Position numbers and translations under genes: made by a program. This document shows, piece by piece, positions 33,864-42,407 of a stretch of DNA of 64,000 nucleotides. The stretch is from Streptomyces sp. NBC_01669 (GTDB taxonomy: Bacteria > Actinomycetota > Actinomycetes > Streptomycetales > Streptomycetaceae): the NCBI RefSeq assembly GCF_026339735.1, contig NZ_JAPEQG010000001.1, positions 7,687,001-7,751,000 on the forward strand, given 5' to 3'. Position 1 is the stretch's first letter. Each line of letters opens with the position of its first letter. The notes beneath the pieces are model-generated. The model was not told the origin of the DNA and ran no database searches. It saw only the letters and a list, made by a program, of their open reading frames with translations.

Positions 33864-34457
33864 GGAGTCCTCCAGAGTCCGGCGGTGCATGTCCCGGGCT
33901 GGTATGCGAACGCAGCATCCGGCAGGGACTTTCGACCCTTTTCTACCCTGTGCGTCCGAGGGCCGGCCCGGCGGGTGCAGGACCGGCCACTTTCCGGTGC
34001 CGGTGGCGGCCGGTCCCGGACCACCGCCGGGACCTGTTCCGTACGCTACGGCCAGTCGCCCTCCGGCGCTCCGGCACGAGCCTGGCGTCCGGTCGCCGGC
34101 CGGGCGTGCTCCGTGGCGGCCGGGGCGGGCACGGGCACGACGCGCGGCCGGTTGCGCGTCCGGCCCGCGGGCTCGGCGGCCTCCGAGTGCCGCGGCGAGC
34201 CCCTCGATCTACTCGGCGAGGCACGGGTCGGAGTGGGACGCTGCCGTACTCGTCGTCCTCCTCGATCGTCAGCCGCTGTACGGCCGCGCGCAGGGCCGGG
34301 CTCGGCACGCACCGGTGGCTCTGTGCGGTGGAGTGACGGATGCTCAGCCGGCCGCGCCACCGGCGGATGGGGGTGACGACCGGTACTCCGAGGGGCGTAC
34401 GTCGGCTGCCTTCGGACGTACGACGACGCCGGGCGCTTCCCGAGGGATGCTCCGGGC
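33864..34457. other. 594-bp stretch with only a possible minus-strand gene scrap
   Basis: No complete gene is seen. On the minus strand near 34320-34230 the frame PALRAAVQRLTIEEDDEYGS has normal coding character and acidic residues, but stops or shifts break it on both sides and I cannot name its family. The remainder is GC-rich and featureless. Confidence 0.35.
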
Positions 34458-35279
34458 ATGCAGAACCAGCCCGCAGGAGCCACGACAGAGCCGGTGCGCG
34501 GTAGTGCAGTCGGCTCATTGCCGACCACGCCCGTGTGGCGCAATGTGCGACCGGTGGAGCGCCTCTGCTACGGGACCGGCGCGCTCCTCGTCGTCTCCGG
34601 GCTGCTGCATCTGATCGTCTTCGCCGTCGACGGCGGCTCCTGGGACGGCCCGGTGTCCTGGCGCAAGCCCGTCACCTTCGGGGTCTCGTTCGGACTGACG
34701 CTCATCTCGCTCTGCTGGGTGGCGTCCTACCTGCGCATACGCCCCCGCACGCGTACCGTGCTGCTCGCGTTGTTCGCCGCCGACTGCGTGCTGGAGGTCG
34801 GCGGCATCACGCTCCAGGCGTGGCGCGGCGTACCGTCCCACTTCAACATGGAGACCCCCTTCGACACGGCGGTCTCCATGGCGCTGGCCGTCGGCGGGGG
34901 AGCGCTGGTCGTCATCCTCACCACCCTCGCGGTCGCCTCGTTCGTCCGGCGCCCGGACGGACCGACGGCCATGGCGCTCGCGATTCGGGCCGGTTTCACG
35001 ATCCTCGTCGTCGGGCTGCTGTCCGGCGCGGCGATGATCGCCCGTGGTGTCTATCTGACACGCACCGGCCATCAGTCGGCCGGCTACGACTCCACGGCAT
35101 CGGTGAAGCCACTGCACGCGGTGAGCCTGCACGCGATCCTGGTGCTGCCCCTGCTGGCCGGGGTGCTGGCCAGAACTTCGTGGACCGCCCGCACCCGTCG
35201 TACCGTCGTCCGCGCCGCTGTGGGGTGTTATGCGGCCGCCGTGGGCGGGGCGCTGCTGTGGGCGGTCGTCGCGTACTGA
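34458..35279 (+). CDS. Integral membrane protein, unknown
   Basis: The 273-residue protein has about seven predicted membrane helices, for example LLVVSGLLHLIVFAV, GVSFGLTLISLCWVAS, GGALVVILTTLAVAS, FTILVVGLLSGAAMIA and ILVLPLLAGVLA. A conserved-looking loop WDGPVSWRKPVTFGVS lies between the first two. No transporter or enzyme motif is recognised. It is a Streptomyces-style hypothetical membrane protein. No operon partner: the downstream SDR starts 100 bp on. Confidence 0.78.
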   Translation: MQNQPAGATTEPVRGSAVGSLPTTPVWRNVRPVERLCYGTGALLVVSGLLHLIVFAVDGGSWDGPVSWRKPVTFGVSFGLTLISLCWVASYLRIRPRTRTVLLALFAADCVLEVGGITLQAWRGVPSHFNMETPFDTAVSMALAVGGGALVVILTTLAVASFVRRPDGPTAMALAIRAGFTILVVGLLSGAAMIARGVYLTRTGHQSAGYDSTASVKPLHAVSLHAILVLPLLAGVLARTSWTARTRRTVVRAAVGCYAAAVGGALLWAVVAY

Positions 35280-35382
35280 CAAAGGCGGTGCAGGCAACCG
35301 GGGCGGTGAGGAGGCGGACTCGGAGCACATGATGCAAGCTGCGGAAAAGGCAACGGGCCGGGGTGAACCGCGAAAGGCGATC

Positions 35383-36219
35383 ATGAGCGCGAGGGATGCG
35401 AATGTCGGGAATGCAGAGGCCGCGGCCCGGGCCGACGCAGCGGCGGCCATCGGCGCGGCCGAACCGGCCGACGCGGCGCTGTCCGGTTGCGCGGCGCTGG
35501 TGACCGGCGCCTCCAGCGGCATCGGGGCGGCCACCGCCCTGGCACTGGCCCGGCAGGGCGCGGCTCTCGCGCTGGTCGCCCGTCGAGCCGACCGGCTGGA
35601 GGAACTGACCACCGCGATCCGGGACCGGGGCGGCTCGTGCGTCGCCCTCACCGCCGACCTTCGCGATGCGACTCAGGCCCGTCGTGCCGTGGAGGACGCC
35701 GCGGACCGGTTCGCGCGGTTGGACGTACTGGTGAACAACGCCGGATACGTGGCGATCGGAGCCGTGGAGGAAGGCGACCCCGAGGAATGGGACCGGATGG
35801 TCGACCTCAACCTCAAGGCCGTTCTGCACATGTCGCAGGCAGCGCTGCCGCACCTGCTGCGCGCGGCTGCTGACGCCCCGCGCCGGGTCGCCGACCTGGT
35901 GAACGTCAGCTCGCTCGCGGGCCGGGTGGCCCGTAAGAACAACAGCGTCTATTCGGCGACGAAACACGCGGTCGGAGCATTCAGCGAGGCCCTGCGCCAA
36001 GAGGTCACGGGGCGCGGTGTCCGGGTGGGCCTCGTCGAGCCGGGGATGACCACGACGGAGATGTCGACCGGCGCCGGGTTCGCAGCCGCGCATGGTCTGC
36101 CGCAGAACACGTGGCTCGACGCCGAGGACATTGCCCGGGCCATCGCCTTCATGGTCACTCAGCCGCGGCACGCGGCGGTCAACGAGATCATGGTGCGCCC
36201 GACGGCCCAGGAACGCTGA
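35383..36219 (+). CDS. SDR family oxidoreductase
   Basis: An alanine-rich lead of about 35 residues precedes a classical SDR. The cofactor motif is ALVTGASSGIGAATALALA, then DVLVNNAGYVAIG, and the catalytic SSLAGRVARKNNSVYSATKH (Ser, Tyr, Lys). It resembles YdfG/serine-dehydrogenase-like SDRs. Start is uncertain: ATG 35383 has AAGGCG upstream, while ATG 35329/35332 follows GGAGG at a longer distance; I prefer 35383. Product 278 residues. Confidence 0.85.
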   Translation: MSARDANVGNAEAAARADAAAAIGAAEPADAALSGCAALVTGASSGIGAATALALARQGAALALVARRADRLEELTTAIRDRGGSCVALTADLRDATQARRAVEDAADRFARLDVLVNNAGYVAIGAVEEGDPEEWDRMVDLNLKAVLHMSQAALPHLLRAAADAPRRVADLVNVSSLAGRVARKNNSVYSATKHAVGAFSEALRQEVTGRGVRVGLVEPGMTTTEMSTGAGFAAAHGLPQNTWLDAEDIARAIAFMVTQPRHAAVNEIMVRPTAQER

Positions 36220-36233
36220 ACCCTGGGACCGTC

Positions 36234-36496
36234 TGTTGTCTGCCGCTGGACCCGCCGGCGCGAAGGGAGACATCGGCCCACCCGGCGCTGACGCCAAGGA
36301 TGGTACGGACGGGGAGGACAGCGCCGACGGCCGGACCTGTTCTGAGGGATACTCTCTGCAGGCCCCGCCGGATGATCCGGATGCACTGGTGTGCCGCCGG
36401 GACGGCGCGTGTGCACCGACCCCGAGCACCAGCAGTGGCCTCCTCGGCCTCGGCGCCCTCACCGCAACATCCATGTACAGGAGACTTGATGGCTGA
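36234..36496 (+). pseudogene. Collagen-repeat protein fragment, phage tail-fibre-like
   Basis: The frame reads GPAGAKGDIGPPGADAKDG then TDGEDSADGRTCSEGYSLQA and DPDALVCRRDG, with Gly-X-Y collagen repeats and a CxxGYSLQ...DALVC motif that I associate with actinophage and Streptomyces collagen-like proteins. There is no start codon with a ribosome site, and the repeat is very short, so this looks like the 3' end of a longer gene. It lies just after the SDR stop. It overlaps the next ORF by 8 bp. Confidence 0.5.
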
Positions 36497-36647
36497 AATC
36501 CCACCGCGCCAGGTACAGCGGCGCGTGGACGACGATGTTGCGGACACAGGCACACGCGGCACCGCGGGCCGCGTCGAGCCGCCGCGGCCGCAATACGCGG
36601 GGCTGTTCGTAGCGCCCCCCGACCTGCCTCCCGCCGACACCGAATGA
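36489..36647 (+). CDS. 52-residue protein coupled to the collagen-like fragment
   Basis: ATG 36489 follows AGGAG by six bases and lies inside the last codons of the collagen-like frame (ATGGCTGA overlap). The product starts MAEIPPRQVQRRVDDDVADT and is hydrophilic. The good ribosome site and overlap suggest a real gene, perhaps the downstream neighbour in a phage-derived pair. No known family. The stop lies in the first base pairs of a strong hairpin. Confidence 0.45.
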   Translation: MAEIPPRQVQRRVDDDVADTGTRGTAGRVEPPRPQYAGLFVAPPDLPPADTE

Positions 36648-36690
36648 AGATGCCCCCTCCCGCCGAAGCGAAGCGGGAGGGGGCATCTTC
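36646..36690. terminator. 18-bp perfect hairpin, bidirectional terminator
   Basis: The arms 36646-36663 and 36673-36690 (GAAGATGCCCCCTCCCGC and its exact complement) pair around a 9-base loop. It separates the plus-strand small ORFs from the 3' end of the minus-strand gene at 36695. Confidence 0.85.
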
Positions 36691-36694
36691 ATGT

Positions 36695-37456
36695 CTACGG
36701 GCACGACTCCTCGTACTTCACCGCGGTGAACTCGACCGGCTGCCCCTTCAACGCCACGCCGGGGCTGGGGGACTGGGTGCACACCTTCCAGTTGCTCTCC
36801 AGCAGGACCATGCGGTCGTCGGCGCCGGCATCGGTCACGGTGATCGATGTGCCGGAGTCGAGCGCACCGCGAGCGGCCTTCACGGACTTCCCCGCAAAGT
36901 TCGGCATGGTGTCGCCGGCCGGGGCAGGCGCCTTCTGATCTGCGGTCGGACAAGTCTCTTCGAGCTTGACCGCCCCGAAGTCCAGCTCGGTGTCCAACGG
37001 GATGGTTTTCCCTGCCTTGTAGTTCTGGCTGCACACCTTCCAGTTCCGGTCGAACGCCTGCATACGGTCCCGTCCCGAGCTGTCGTGGGACGTCAGACTG
37101 TAGAAGCCCTGCTTCTGCGCCGCGTCCTGGGCCGACTGCAGTCCCATCCCGACGAAGTCGGGCATGGCCTTCGGCTTCTCGGCATCCTGGTCCGCAGACT
37201 CCTTGGCGTTCGTCGGCTTGTCGTCCGTCGTGTCGGCCACCGGCTCCTTGGGGTGAGCGGTCACCGTCTTCGTGACCGTGGGCACCGGCTTCTCACGGGC
37301 GGCGTTCTCCGTGTTACCGCCGCCTGCTGCGCCGATGACAACGCCGAAGCAGAACAGGCCGAACGCGGAAGGGATGATGATTCGCTTTCGCGCCCATCCC
37401 GGCCGTGCGTCGGGCGGCTGCACAGGCTGCTGCTGCGGCTGGTTGTTCCAGGACAT
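36695..37456 (-). CDS. Membrane-anchored protein with two PASTA-like domains
   Basis: The 253-residue protein has a Gln/Pro-rich cytoplasmic N-terminus, one membrane segment IIIPSAFGLFCFGVVIGAA (about residues 26-44), a Thr/Lys-rich linker, and two outside PASTA-like repeats starting MPDFVGMGLQSAQDAAQKQG and MPNFAGKSVKAARGALDSGT. Each has a WKVC...P pattern and a Cys pair. PASTA domains usually bind peptidoglycan, but here there is no kinase domain. Intact; ends at the strong terminator. Confidence 0.82.
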   Translation of the reverse strand: MSWNNQPQQQPVQPPDARPGWARKRIIIPSAFGLFCFGVVIGAAGGGNTENAAREKPVPTVTKTVTAHPKEPVADTTDDKPTNAKESADQDAEKPKAMPDFVGMGLQSAQDAAQKQGFYSLTSHDSSGRDRMQAFDRNWKVCSQNYKAGKTIPLDTELDFGAVKLEETCPTADQKAPAPAGDTMPNFAGKSVKAARGALDSGTSITVTDAGADDRMVLLESNWKVCTQSPSPGVALKGQPVEFTAVKYEESCP

Positions 37457-37603
37457 TCGTCCCCCCTGGGTAGTTCGTGGAGAGATGACCGTAACTGCCA
37501 GTGTTGGTAGGGGTGAATCAGGTCGCCGCCGTGGTCAATGTTGATGAGTTCGGGTGTCACCCATGGCGGTCGGACGCACCGCGCGACTGGTCATACTTTT
37601 CGT

Positions 37604-38092
37604 GTGGAGACGCAAACCATGGAGGACGCGCGGCGTTGGCTCGCGGAGCGAGGCGTTGTCGAGGTCGGTGACAGGTGGGTCGACGCCGAGGGGCCGGAGC
37701 GGCCGCTCACCGGCAACGAGATCGCGCTCTCCTGGGCCGGCGAGGTGTTCACCGACGAGTGCCTGGACGTGGCCGAGCAGGTGAGGCTGGCCTTCGGGCT
37801 GCTGGATCTCCTCGACGACTACTGGGTGACGTGCGAGATCCGGTTCGCGGACCGAGGTTCGGAGGGGTCCCTGCCCGCCGACGTGCTGTGGGACGGCTAT
37901 CGCCGACGGCTGGAGGCGGATCGGGACGCCGAGGCCGTCACCTACTCGCTCTGGGTCGACTGGTTCGAGGATCACGACACCGTCGCGACGGCCTTCGCCG
38001 AGGTGCTTGGGAACGACATCGACCACGTCGTGGCGGAGGGATCGGATGCTCTGCTCCGCCGTGCCGACCGGGTTCTGGCCTGCTCGGGCTGA
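37604..38092 (+). CDS. Hypothetical acidic protein
   Basis: GTG 37604 (or ATG 37619, five codons later) opens an acidic protein of about 160 residues: MEDARRWLAERGVVEVGDRW, LSWAGEVFTDECLDVAEQVR, DHDTVATAFAEVLGNDIDHV. It is soluble, with no signal or membrane part. I do not recognise a family. Codon bias is normal for the region, so it is likely real. Confidence 0.65.
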   Translation: METQTMEDARRWLAERGVVEVGDRWVDAEGPERPLTGNEIALSWAGEVFTDECLDVAEQVRLAFGLLDLLDDYWVTCEIRFADRGSEGSLPADVLWDGYRRRLEADRDAEAVTYSLWVDWFEDHDTVATAFAEVLGNDIDHVVAEGSDALLRRADRVLACSG

Positions 38093-38242
38093 ACATTCCC
38101 TGGCGGAACGGCGCGCGGCGTCGGATGCGGTGCATCGCAAGGCGGAGGAGCATCCTCATACTGGGCGTATTCGGGCGTTCCGACAACGCGGCGAGGTGCC
38201 GTAGCTGTCGTCGCGCGCCCGCCAGGGATGACGGGGCAGCCC

Positions 38243-39115
38243 TCAGCCCGCCGACTCACCCGCGTGCGGGCTCAGCACATCGGTCGCCACCAGCGCGAAC
38301 AGCACCAGGCCCAGCAGTACGCGGTAGATGACGAACGGCATGAAGCTCTTGGTCGTGATGAACTTCATGAACCAGGCGATGACCGCGTATCCGACACCGA
38401 AGGCGATGAACGTCGCGAAGATCGTCGGCCCCCACGACACGTGCCCCTCGCCCGCGTCCTTCAGCTCGAAGACACCCGAGGCGAGCACCGCCGGGATCGC
38501 CAGCAGGAACGAGTAGCGGGCCGCAGCCTCGCGGGTGTAGCCCATCAGCAGACCGCCGCTGATCGTGGCGCCCGAGCGGGAGACGCCGGGGATCAGGGCC
38601 AGCGCCTGGCAGAATCCGAAGATCAGGCCGTCCTTGACGCCGAGTTCCTTGAGGGACTTGCGCTCCCTGATCGCCCGGTGCTTGCCGCCCACCTCGTCGC
38701 GGGCGGCGAGACGGTCGGCGATGCCGAGGACGATGCCCATCACGATCAGGGTGGTGGCGATGAGGCGCAGGTCGCGGAACGGGCCCTCGATCTGGTCCTT
38801 GAAGGTCACGCCGAGGACGCCGATCGGGATGGAGCCGACGATGACGAGCCAGCCCATCTGCGCGTCGTGGTCGCTGCGCATCGACCGGTTGGTCAGCGAG
38901 CGGAACCAGGCCGAGACGATCCGGACGATGTCCTTCCGGAAGTAGATGAGGACTGCGGCCTCCGTGCCGATCTGGGTGATGGCGGTGAACGCCGCACCCG
39001 GGTCGTTCCAGCCGGCGAACGCTGCGGTGAGCCGCAGATGCGCGCTGGAGGAGATCGGCAGGAACTCGGTCAGTCCCTGAACGAGGCCCAGGACGAACGA
39101 TTCGAACCAGCTCAT
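38243..39115 (-). CDS. uppP: Undecaprenyl-diphosphatase
   Basis: The 290-residue membrane enzyme recycles undecaprenyl pyrophosphate for peptidoglycan synthesis and can confer bacitracin tolerance. It shows the catalytic motif LVQGLTEFLPISSSAHL (Glu and Ser residues, about residues 11-27) and GVSRSGATISGGLLMG (about 176-191). Several membrane helices follow. ATG 39115 gives the standard MSWFESFVLG start; the ribosome site is weak. Intact. Confidence 0.95.
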   Translation of the reverse strand: MSWFESFVLGLVQGLTEFLPISSSAHLRLTAAFAGWNDPGAAFTAITQIGTEAAVLIYFRKDIVRIVSAWFRSLTNRSMRSDHDAQMGWLVIVGSIPIGVLGVTFKDQIEGPFRDLRLIATTLIVMGIVLGIADRLAARDEVGGKHRAIRERKSLKELGVKDGLIFGFCQALALIPGVSRSGATISGGLLMGYTREAAARYSFLLAIPAVLASGVFELKDAGEGHVSWGPTIFATFIAFGVGYAVIAWFMKFITTKSFMPFVIYRVLLGLVLFALVATDVLSPHAGESAG

Positions 39116-39345
39116 GGGGCTTTGGCCATCCCGAAAGTGATCGTGCATCGGACGACGGCCTGCAGGGCCGTCGCCAGCGTGCGGATTGCGGTCATATGAG
39201 GGACGGGCCACGGCGGGCCCGGTGATCGTCTGCGGTGCGCGGGCAGCGTATCGCCCTTGGATGAACAGGGTGACGCCTGCCCCTGCACCCACCGCCGAAC
39301 CCCAGTGGTGTCAGGGGGCACCGGACCGCAGACCGGCTCACAGGC

Positions 39346-40059
39346 TCAGTCCGCGGCGAGGCGGTGCCGCTTGCGCCAGGCGACAACGGCCGCACCGACG
39401 CCCGTCAGCACGATGAAACCCATCGCCGCCAGAAACGCGGGCGATGTCGGGGACGAGGCCTCGCTGCCCGCGACGACGTAGGCGGCGGTGTTCGGGATCG
39501 AGCCGAGCCCGGTGGCCACCAGGAACGGCGGATACCCCATGCGTGAGACCGCGGCGCAGTAGTTGGCGGCGGCGAACGGAACCCCCGGGAAGAGCCGCAG
39601 CGCCAGCATCGAACGGAAGCCGTGCCGACTCAGCTGCCCGTCCGCGGCCTTCAGCCAGCGCCCGCGCACCAGCGTACGGAGCGCGTCCTGCCCCAGTACC
39701 CTGCCCAGCCCGAACGAGATGCCCGCGCCGAGCACCGTGCCCGCCAGGGCGGCGGCCAGACCGGTCTGCGACCCGAACAGCGCACCCGCGGCGAGGTTGA
39801 GGAGCGGCCGCGGCACGAACGCCACGGTGGACACGCCGTACGCGAGGCCGAACAGCAGGACCGCTGCGCCGCCACCGTTCAGCTGCGCCGGCCAGCCATG
39901 GGCCAGGAGGCGCTGGGGATCGAGGAGCAGCGTGGTCGCCGCGGCGGCCAACAGCACGGCCACGAGCAGCGAGAACCGGGACCAGGGCGAGAGCAGCGCC
40001 CTCGTACAGCGCACGGCGAGGCCGGGGGCGGGCCGGGCGGCGGGGACGGGGTCGAGCAT
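39346..40059 (-). CDS. TVP38/TMEM64 (VTT domain) membrane protein
   Basis: The 237-residue protein has the SNARE-assoc/VTT core: AFVPRPLLNLAAGALFGSQT, LAGTVLGAGISFGLGRVLGQ, LRLFPGVPFAAANYCAAVSR and MGYPPFLVATGLGSIPNTAA. DedA/TVP38 proteins may scramble or flip lipids. ATG 40059 chosen by the MLDPVPAARP start; an upstream frame is not coding-like. A DedA relative lies at 47235. Intact. Confidence 0.87.
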   Translation of the reverse strand: MLDPVPAARPAPGLAVRCTRALLSPWSRFSLLVAVLLAAAATTLLLDPQRLLAHGWPAQLNGGGAAVLLFGLAYGVSTVAFVPRPLLNLAAGALFGSQTGLAAALAGTVLGAGISFGLGRVLGQDALRTLVRGRWLKAADGQLSRHGFRSMLALRLFPGVPFAAANYCAAVSRMGYPPFLVATGLGSIPNTAAYVVAGSEASSPTSPAFLAAMGFIVLTGVGAAVVAWRKRHRLAAD

Positions 40060-40108
40060 TCGGGGAGAGTAACCGACACCTGAGTGTGATCGCCGTAATG
40101 TGCACCGT

Positions 40109-40825
40109 ATGAGCCCCGCAGCCGAAGCCGCTCCCGGCGTGCCGCCGAGCGAGCTCGCCGACACCGTGCTGGCGCGTCTGACGGTCGTCTACCCCAGGGC
40201 CGCCGATCCCGGGAGGGCCGCCTCCGCCGCCGCGTACATGAAGCACGTCGCCCCGTTCCTCGGCATCACCGCGCCGCAGCGCCGAGCCCTGTCACGTACG
40301 GTCCTGGACGGCACCGGGCGTCCCGACGAGGTGGACTGCGCGGCCGTCGCGCTGCGCTGCTGGAAGCTGCCCGAGCGGGAGTACCAGTACTTCGCAGCCG
40401 ACTATCTGCGCCGCCACGCGCCCCGCTGCTCCTCCCGGTTCCTGCCCGTCGTACGGCACCTCGTCTCCACCGTCCCCTGGTGGGACACCGTCGATGTGCT
40501 CGCCGCCCATGTCGCAGGACCGCTCGTCGCCGCCGGCCCGGAGCTGAAGGCGGTGATGGACGAGTGGATCGAGGACGACAACCTGTGGATCGCCCGCACC
40601 GCCCTGCTGCACCAGCTGCGCTACCGGGACGCCACCGACGCCGAACGGCTCTTCGGCTACTGCCTGCGCCGGGCGGATCACCCCGACTTCTTCATCCGCA
40701 AGGCGATCGGCTGGTGTCTGCGCGAGTACGCCAAGACCGATCCGTGGGCTGTGCGGGACTTCGTCGACGGCGCCCGGGACCGGCTCTCGCCGCTGTCCGT
40801 ACGCGAGGCCATGAAGCACCTCTGA
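40109..40825 (+). CDS. DNA alkylation repair protein (AlkD-like HEAT-repeat glycosylase family)
   Basis: The 238-residue protein is all helical and reads AYMKHVAPFLGITAPQRRAL, CWKLPEREYQYFAADYLRRH, VSTVPWWDTVDVLAAHVAG, WIEDDNLWIARTALLHQLRY and DHPDFFIRKAIGWCLREYAK, the pattern of AlkD. AlkD removes alkylated bases such as 7-methylguanine; the W-W-D...D residues used for catalysis are present. ATG 40109 is used rather than a GTG nine bases upstream. Intact. Confidence 0.9.
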   Translation: MSPAAEAAPGVPPSELADTVLARLTVVYPRAADPGRAASAAAYMKHVAPFLGITAPQRRALSRTVLDGTGRPDEVDCAAVALRCWKLPEREYQYFAADYLRRHAPRCSSRFLPVVRHLVSTVPWWDTVDVLAAHVAGPLVAAGPELKAVMDEWIEDDNLWIARTALLHQLRYRDATDAERLFGYCLRRADHPDFFIRKAIGWCLREYAKTDPWAVRDFVDGARDRLSPLSVREAMKHL

Positions 40826-41074
40826 GGTGCGGTCGGCGCCGAACTCCCTTTCCGGGCCCGGCGGAAAACCATTCGACGGCGCCACGGCCGTGGGCCATGA
40901 TCGGACCCATGTTCCGGTACGCCTTCCTCGCAGCGCAGTCCGCAGTCGCGGACGCGCCGAAGGCTGCCGTCATCCCTTCCTTCCTCGCTGCCACCGCAAT
41001 CACCGCGGCAGCAGCCGCAGTCGACGCAGCAGCGTTCAGCGCTGCAACAGCGCCCATCGGCGGCGCCCGAAGCT

Positions 41075-41117
41075 GACCCTCCCCCGACAGTCCGGCGGAC
41101 CCCGTAAGGGGAGGGTC
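41075..41117 (+). promoter_or_regulatory. Structured leader upstream of tuf3
   Basis: GACCCTCCCC (41075-41084) pairs with GGGGAGGGTC (41108-41117), and a GTCC/GGAC stem lies inside. The hairpin ends 52 bp before the tuf3 start and is followed by a pyrimidine stretch. It could terminate upstream transcription or act as an attenuator; the sequence does not decide which. Confidence 0.45.
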
Positions 41118-41169
41118 GGCGGGGCCCTGGGGTCTTCTCTCTCAGCTTCGAGTTTCCAAGGAATGAGCC

Positions 41170-42339
41170 ATGCCCAAAACGGCATACGTGCGCACCAAGC
41201 CGCACCTCAACATCGGCACCATGGGCCACGTCGACCACGGCAAGACCACCCTGACAGCCGCCATCACCAAGGTCCTCAGTGACCGCGGCACCGGCACGTT
41301 CGTCCCGTTCGACCGCATCGACCGGGCGCCGGAGGAGGCACAGCGCGGCATCACCATCAACATCGCGCACGTCGAGTACGAGACCGACACCCGGCACTAC
41401 GCGCACGTCGACATGCCCGGTCACGCCGACTACGTCAAGAACATGGTCACCGGCGCCGCGCAGCTCGACGGGGCGATTCTCGTCGTGTCCGCGCTCGACG
41501 GGATCATGCCGCAGACCGCCGAGCACGTCCTGCTCGCCCGCCAGGTCGGCGTCGACCACATCGTCGTCGCCCTCAACAAGGCCGACGCGGGCGACCCGGA
41601 GCTGACCGACCTGGTCGAACTGGAGGTCCGCGAGCTGCTCTCCGCGCACGGCTACGGCGGCGACACCGTCCCCGTCGTCCGCGTCTCGGGACTGAAGGCG
41701 CTGGCAGGCGACCCGCGCTGGACCGCGTCCGTCGAGGCGTTGTTGGACGCCGTCGACACGTACGTACCGATGCCGGTGCGCTACACCGACGCGCCGTTCC
41801 TGCTGCCGGTGGAGAACGTCCTGACCATCACCGGCCGGGGCACGGTCGTCACCGGAGCCGTCGAGCGCGGCACCGTACGCGTCGGCGACCGGGTCTCCGT
41901 GCTCGGCGCGGACATCGAGACGGTCGTCACCGGCCTGGAGACCTTCGGCAAGCCGATGGAGTCCGCGCAGGCCGGTGACAACGTGGCGCTGCTCGTACGC
42001 GGGGTGGAGCGCGACCGGGTCCGCCGCGGCCACGTGGTGGCGGCGCCCGGCAGCGTCACGCCGAGCCGTCGTTTCACCGCGCAGGTGTACGTCCTGTCGG
42101 CGCGGGAAGGCGGCCGGACCACGCCGGTCACCACCGGCTACCGGCCGCAATTCTACATCCGTACCGCGGATGTCGTCGGGGACATCGACCTCGGTGAAGC
42201 GGCGGTGGCGCGCCCCGGCGACACGGTCACCATGACCGTCGAACTGGGCCGCGACACCCCGCTGGAGTCCGGGCTCGGCTTCGCGATCCGCGAGGGCGGC
42301 CGCACAGTCGGCGCGGGCACCGTCACCGGCCTGCTCTGA
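41170..42339 (+). CDS. tuf3: Elongation factor Tu, divergent second copy (Tuf3 type)
   Basis: The 389-residue protein is a full EF-Tu: P-loop GHVDHGKTT (about residues 19-27), DMPGHADYVKNM, and guanine motif NKAD. Its start PKTAYVRTKPHLNIGTMGHV and changes such as VYVLSAREGGRTTPVTTGYR mark it as the divergent Tuf3 seen in Streptomyces, not the main Tuf1. Tuf3 in S. ramocissimus and S. coelicolor is reported to be linked to starvation/stringent conditions. It stands alone, without rpsL-rpsG-fusA. RBS AAGGA precedes ATG. Confidence 0.93.
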   Translation: MPKTAYVRTKPHLNIGTMGHVDHGKTTLTAAITKVLSDRGTGTFVPFDRIDRAPEEAQRGITINIAHVEYETDTRHYAHVDMPGHADYVKNMVTGAAQLDGAILVVSALDGIMPQTAEHVLLARQVGVDHIVVALNKADAGDPELTDLVELEVRELLSAHGYGGDTVPVVRVSGLKALAGDPRWTASVEALLDAVDTYVPMPVRYTDAPFLLPVENVLTITGRGTVVTGAVERGTVRVGDRVSVLGADIETVVTGLETFGKPMESAQAGDNVALLVRGVERDRVRRGHVVAAPGSVTPSRRFTAQVYVLSAREGGRTTPVTTGYRPQFYIRTADVVGDIDLGEAAVARPGDTVTMTVELGRDTPLESGLGFAIREGGRTVGAGTVTGLL

Positions 42340-42407
42340 TCCGGGCGCCGGGTCCGTCTCCCGACCCCACGGGAGGCGGACCGGGCGCCATGCGCGAGAC
42401 TGACGGC

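Noticed and set aside
40910..41076. Ala-rich 55-codon ORF just before the tuf3 leader hairpin
   Set aside because: No ribosome site, codon third positions are not GC-biased as in real genes here, and the composition is low-complexity. It could be a leader peptide but I cannot support it.
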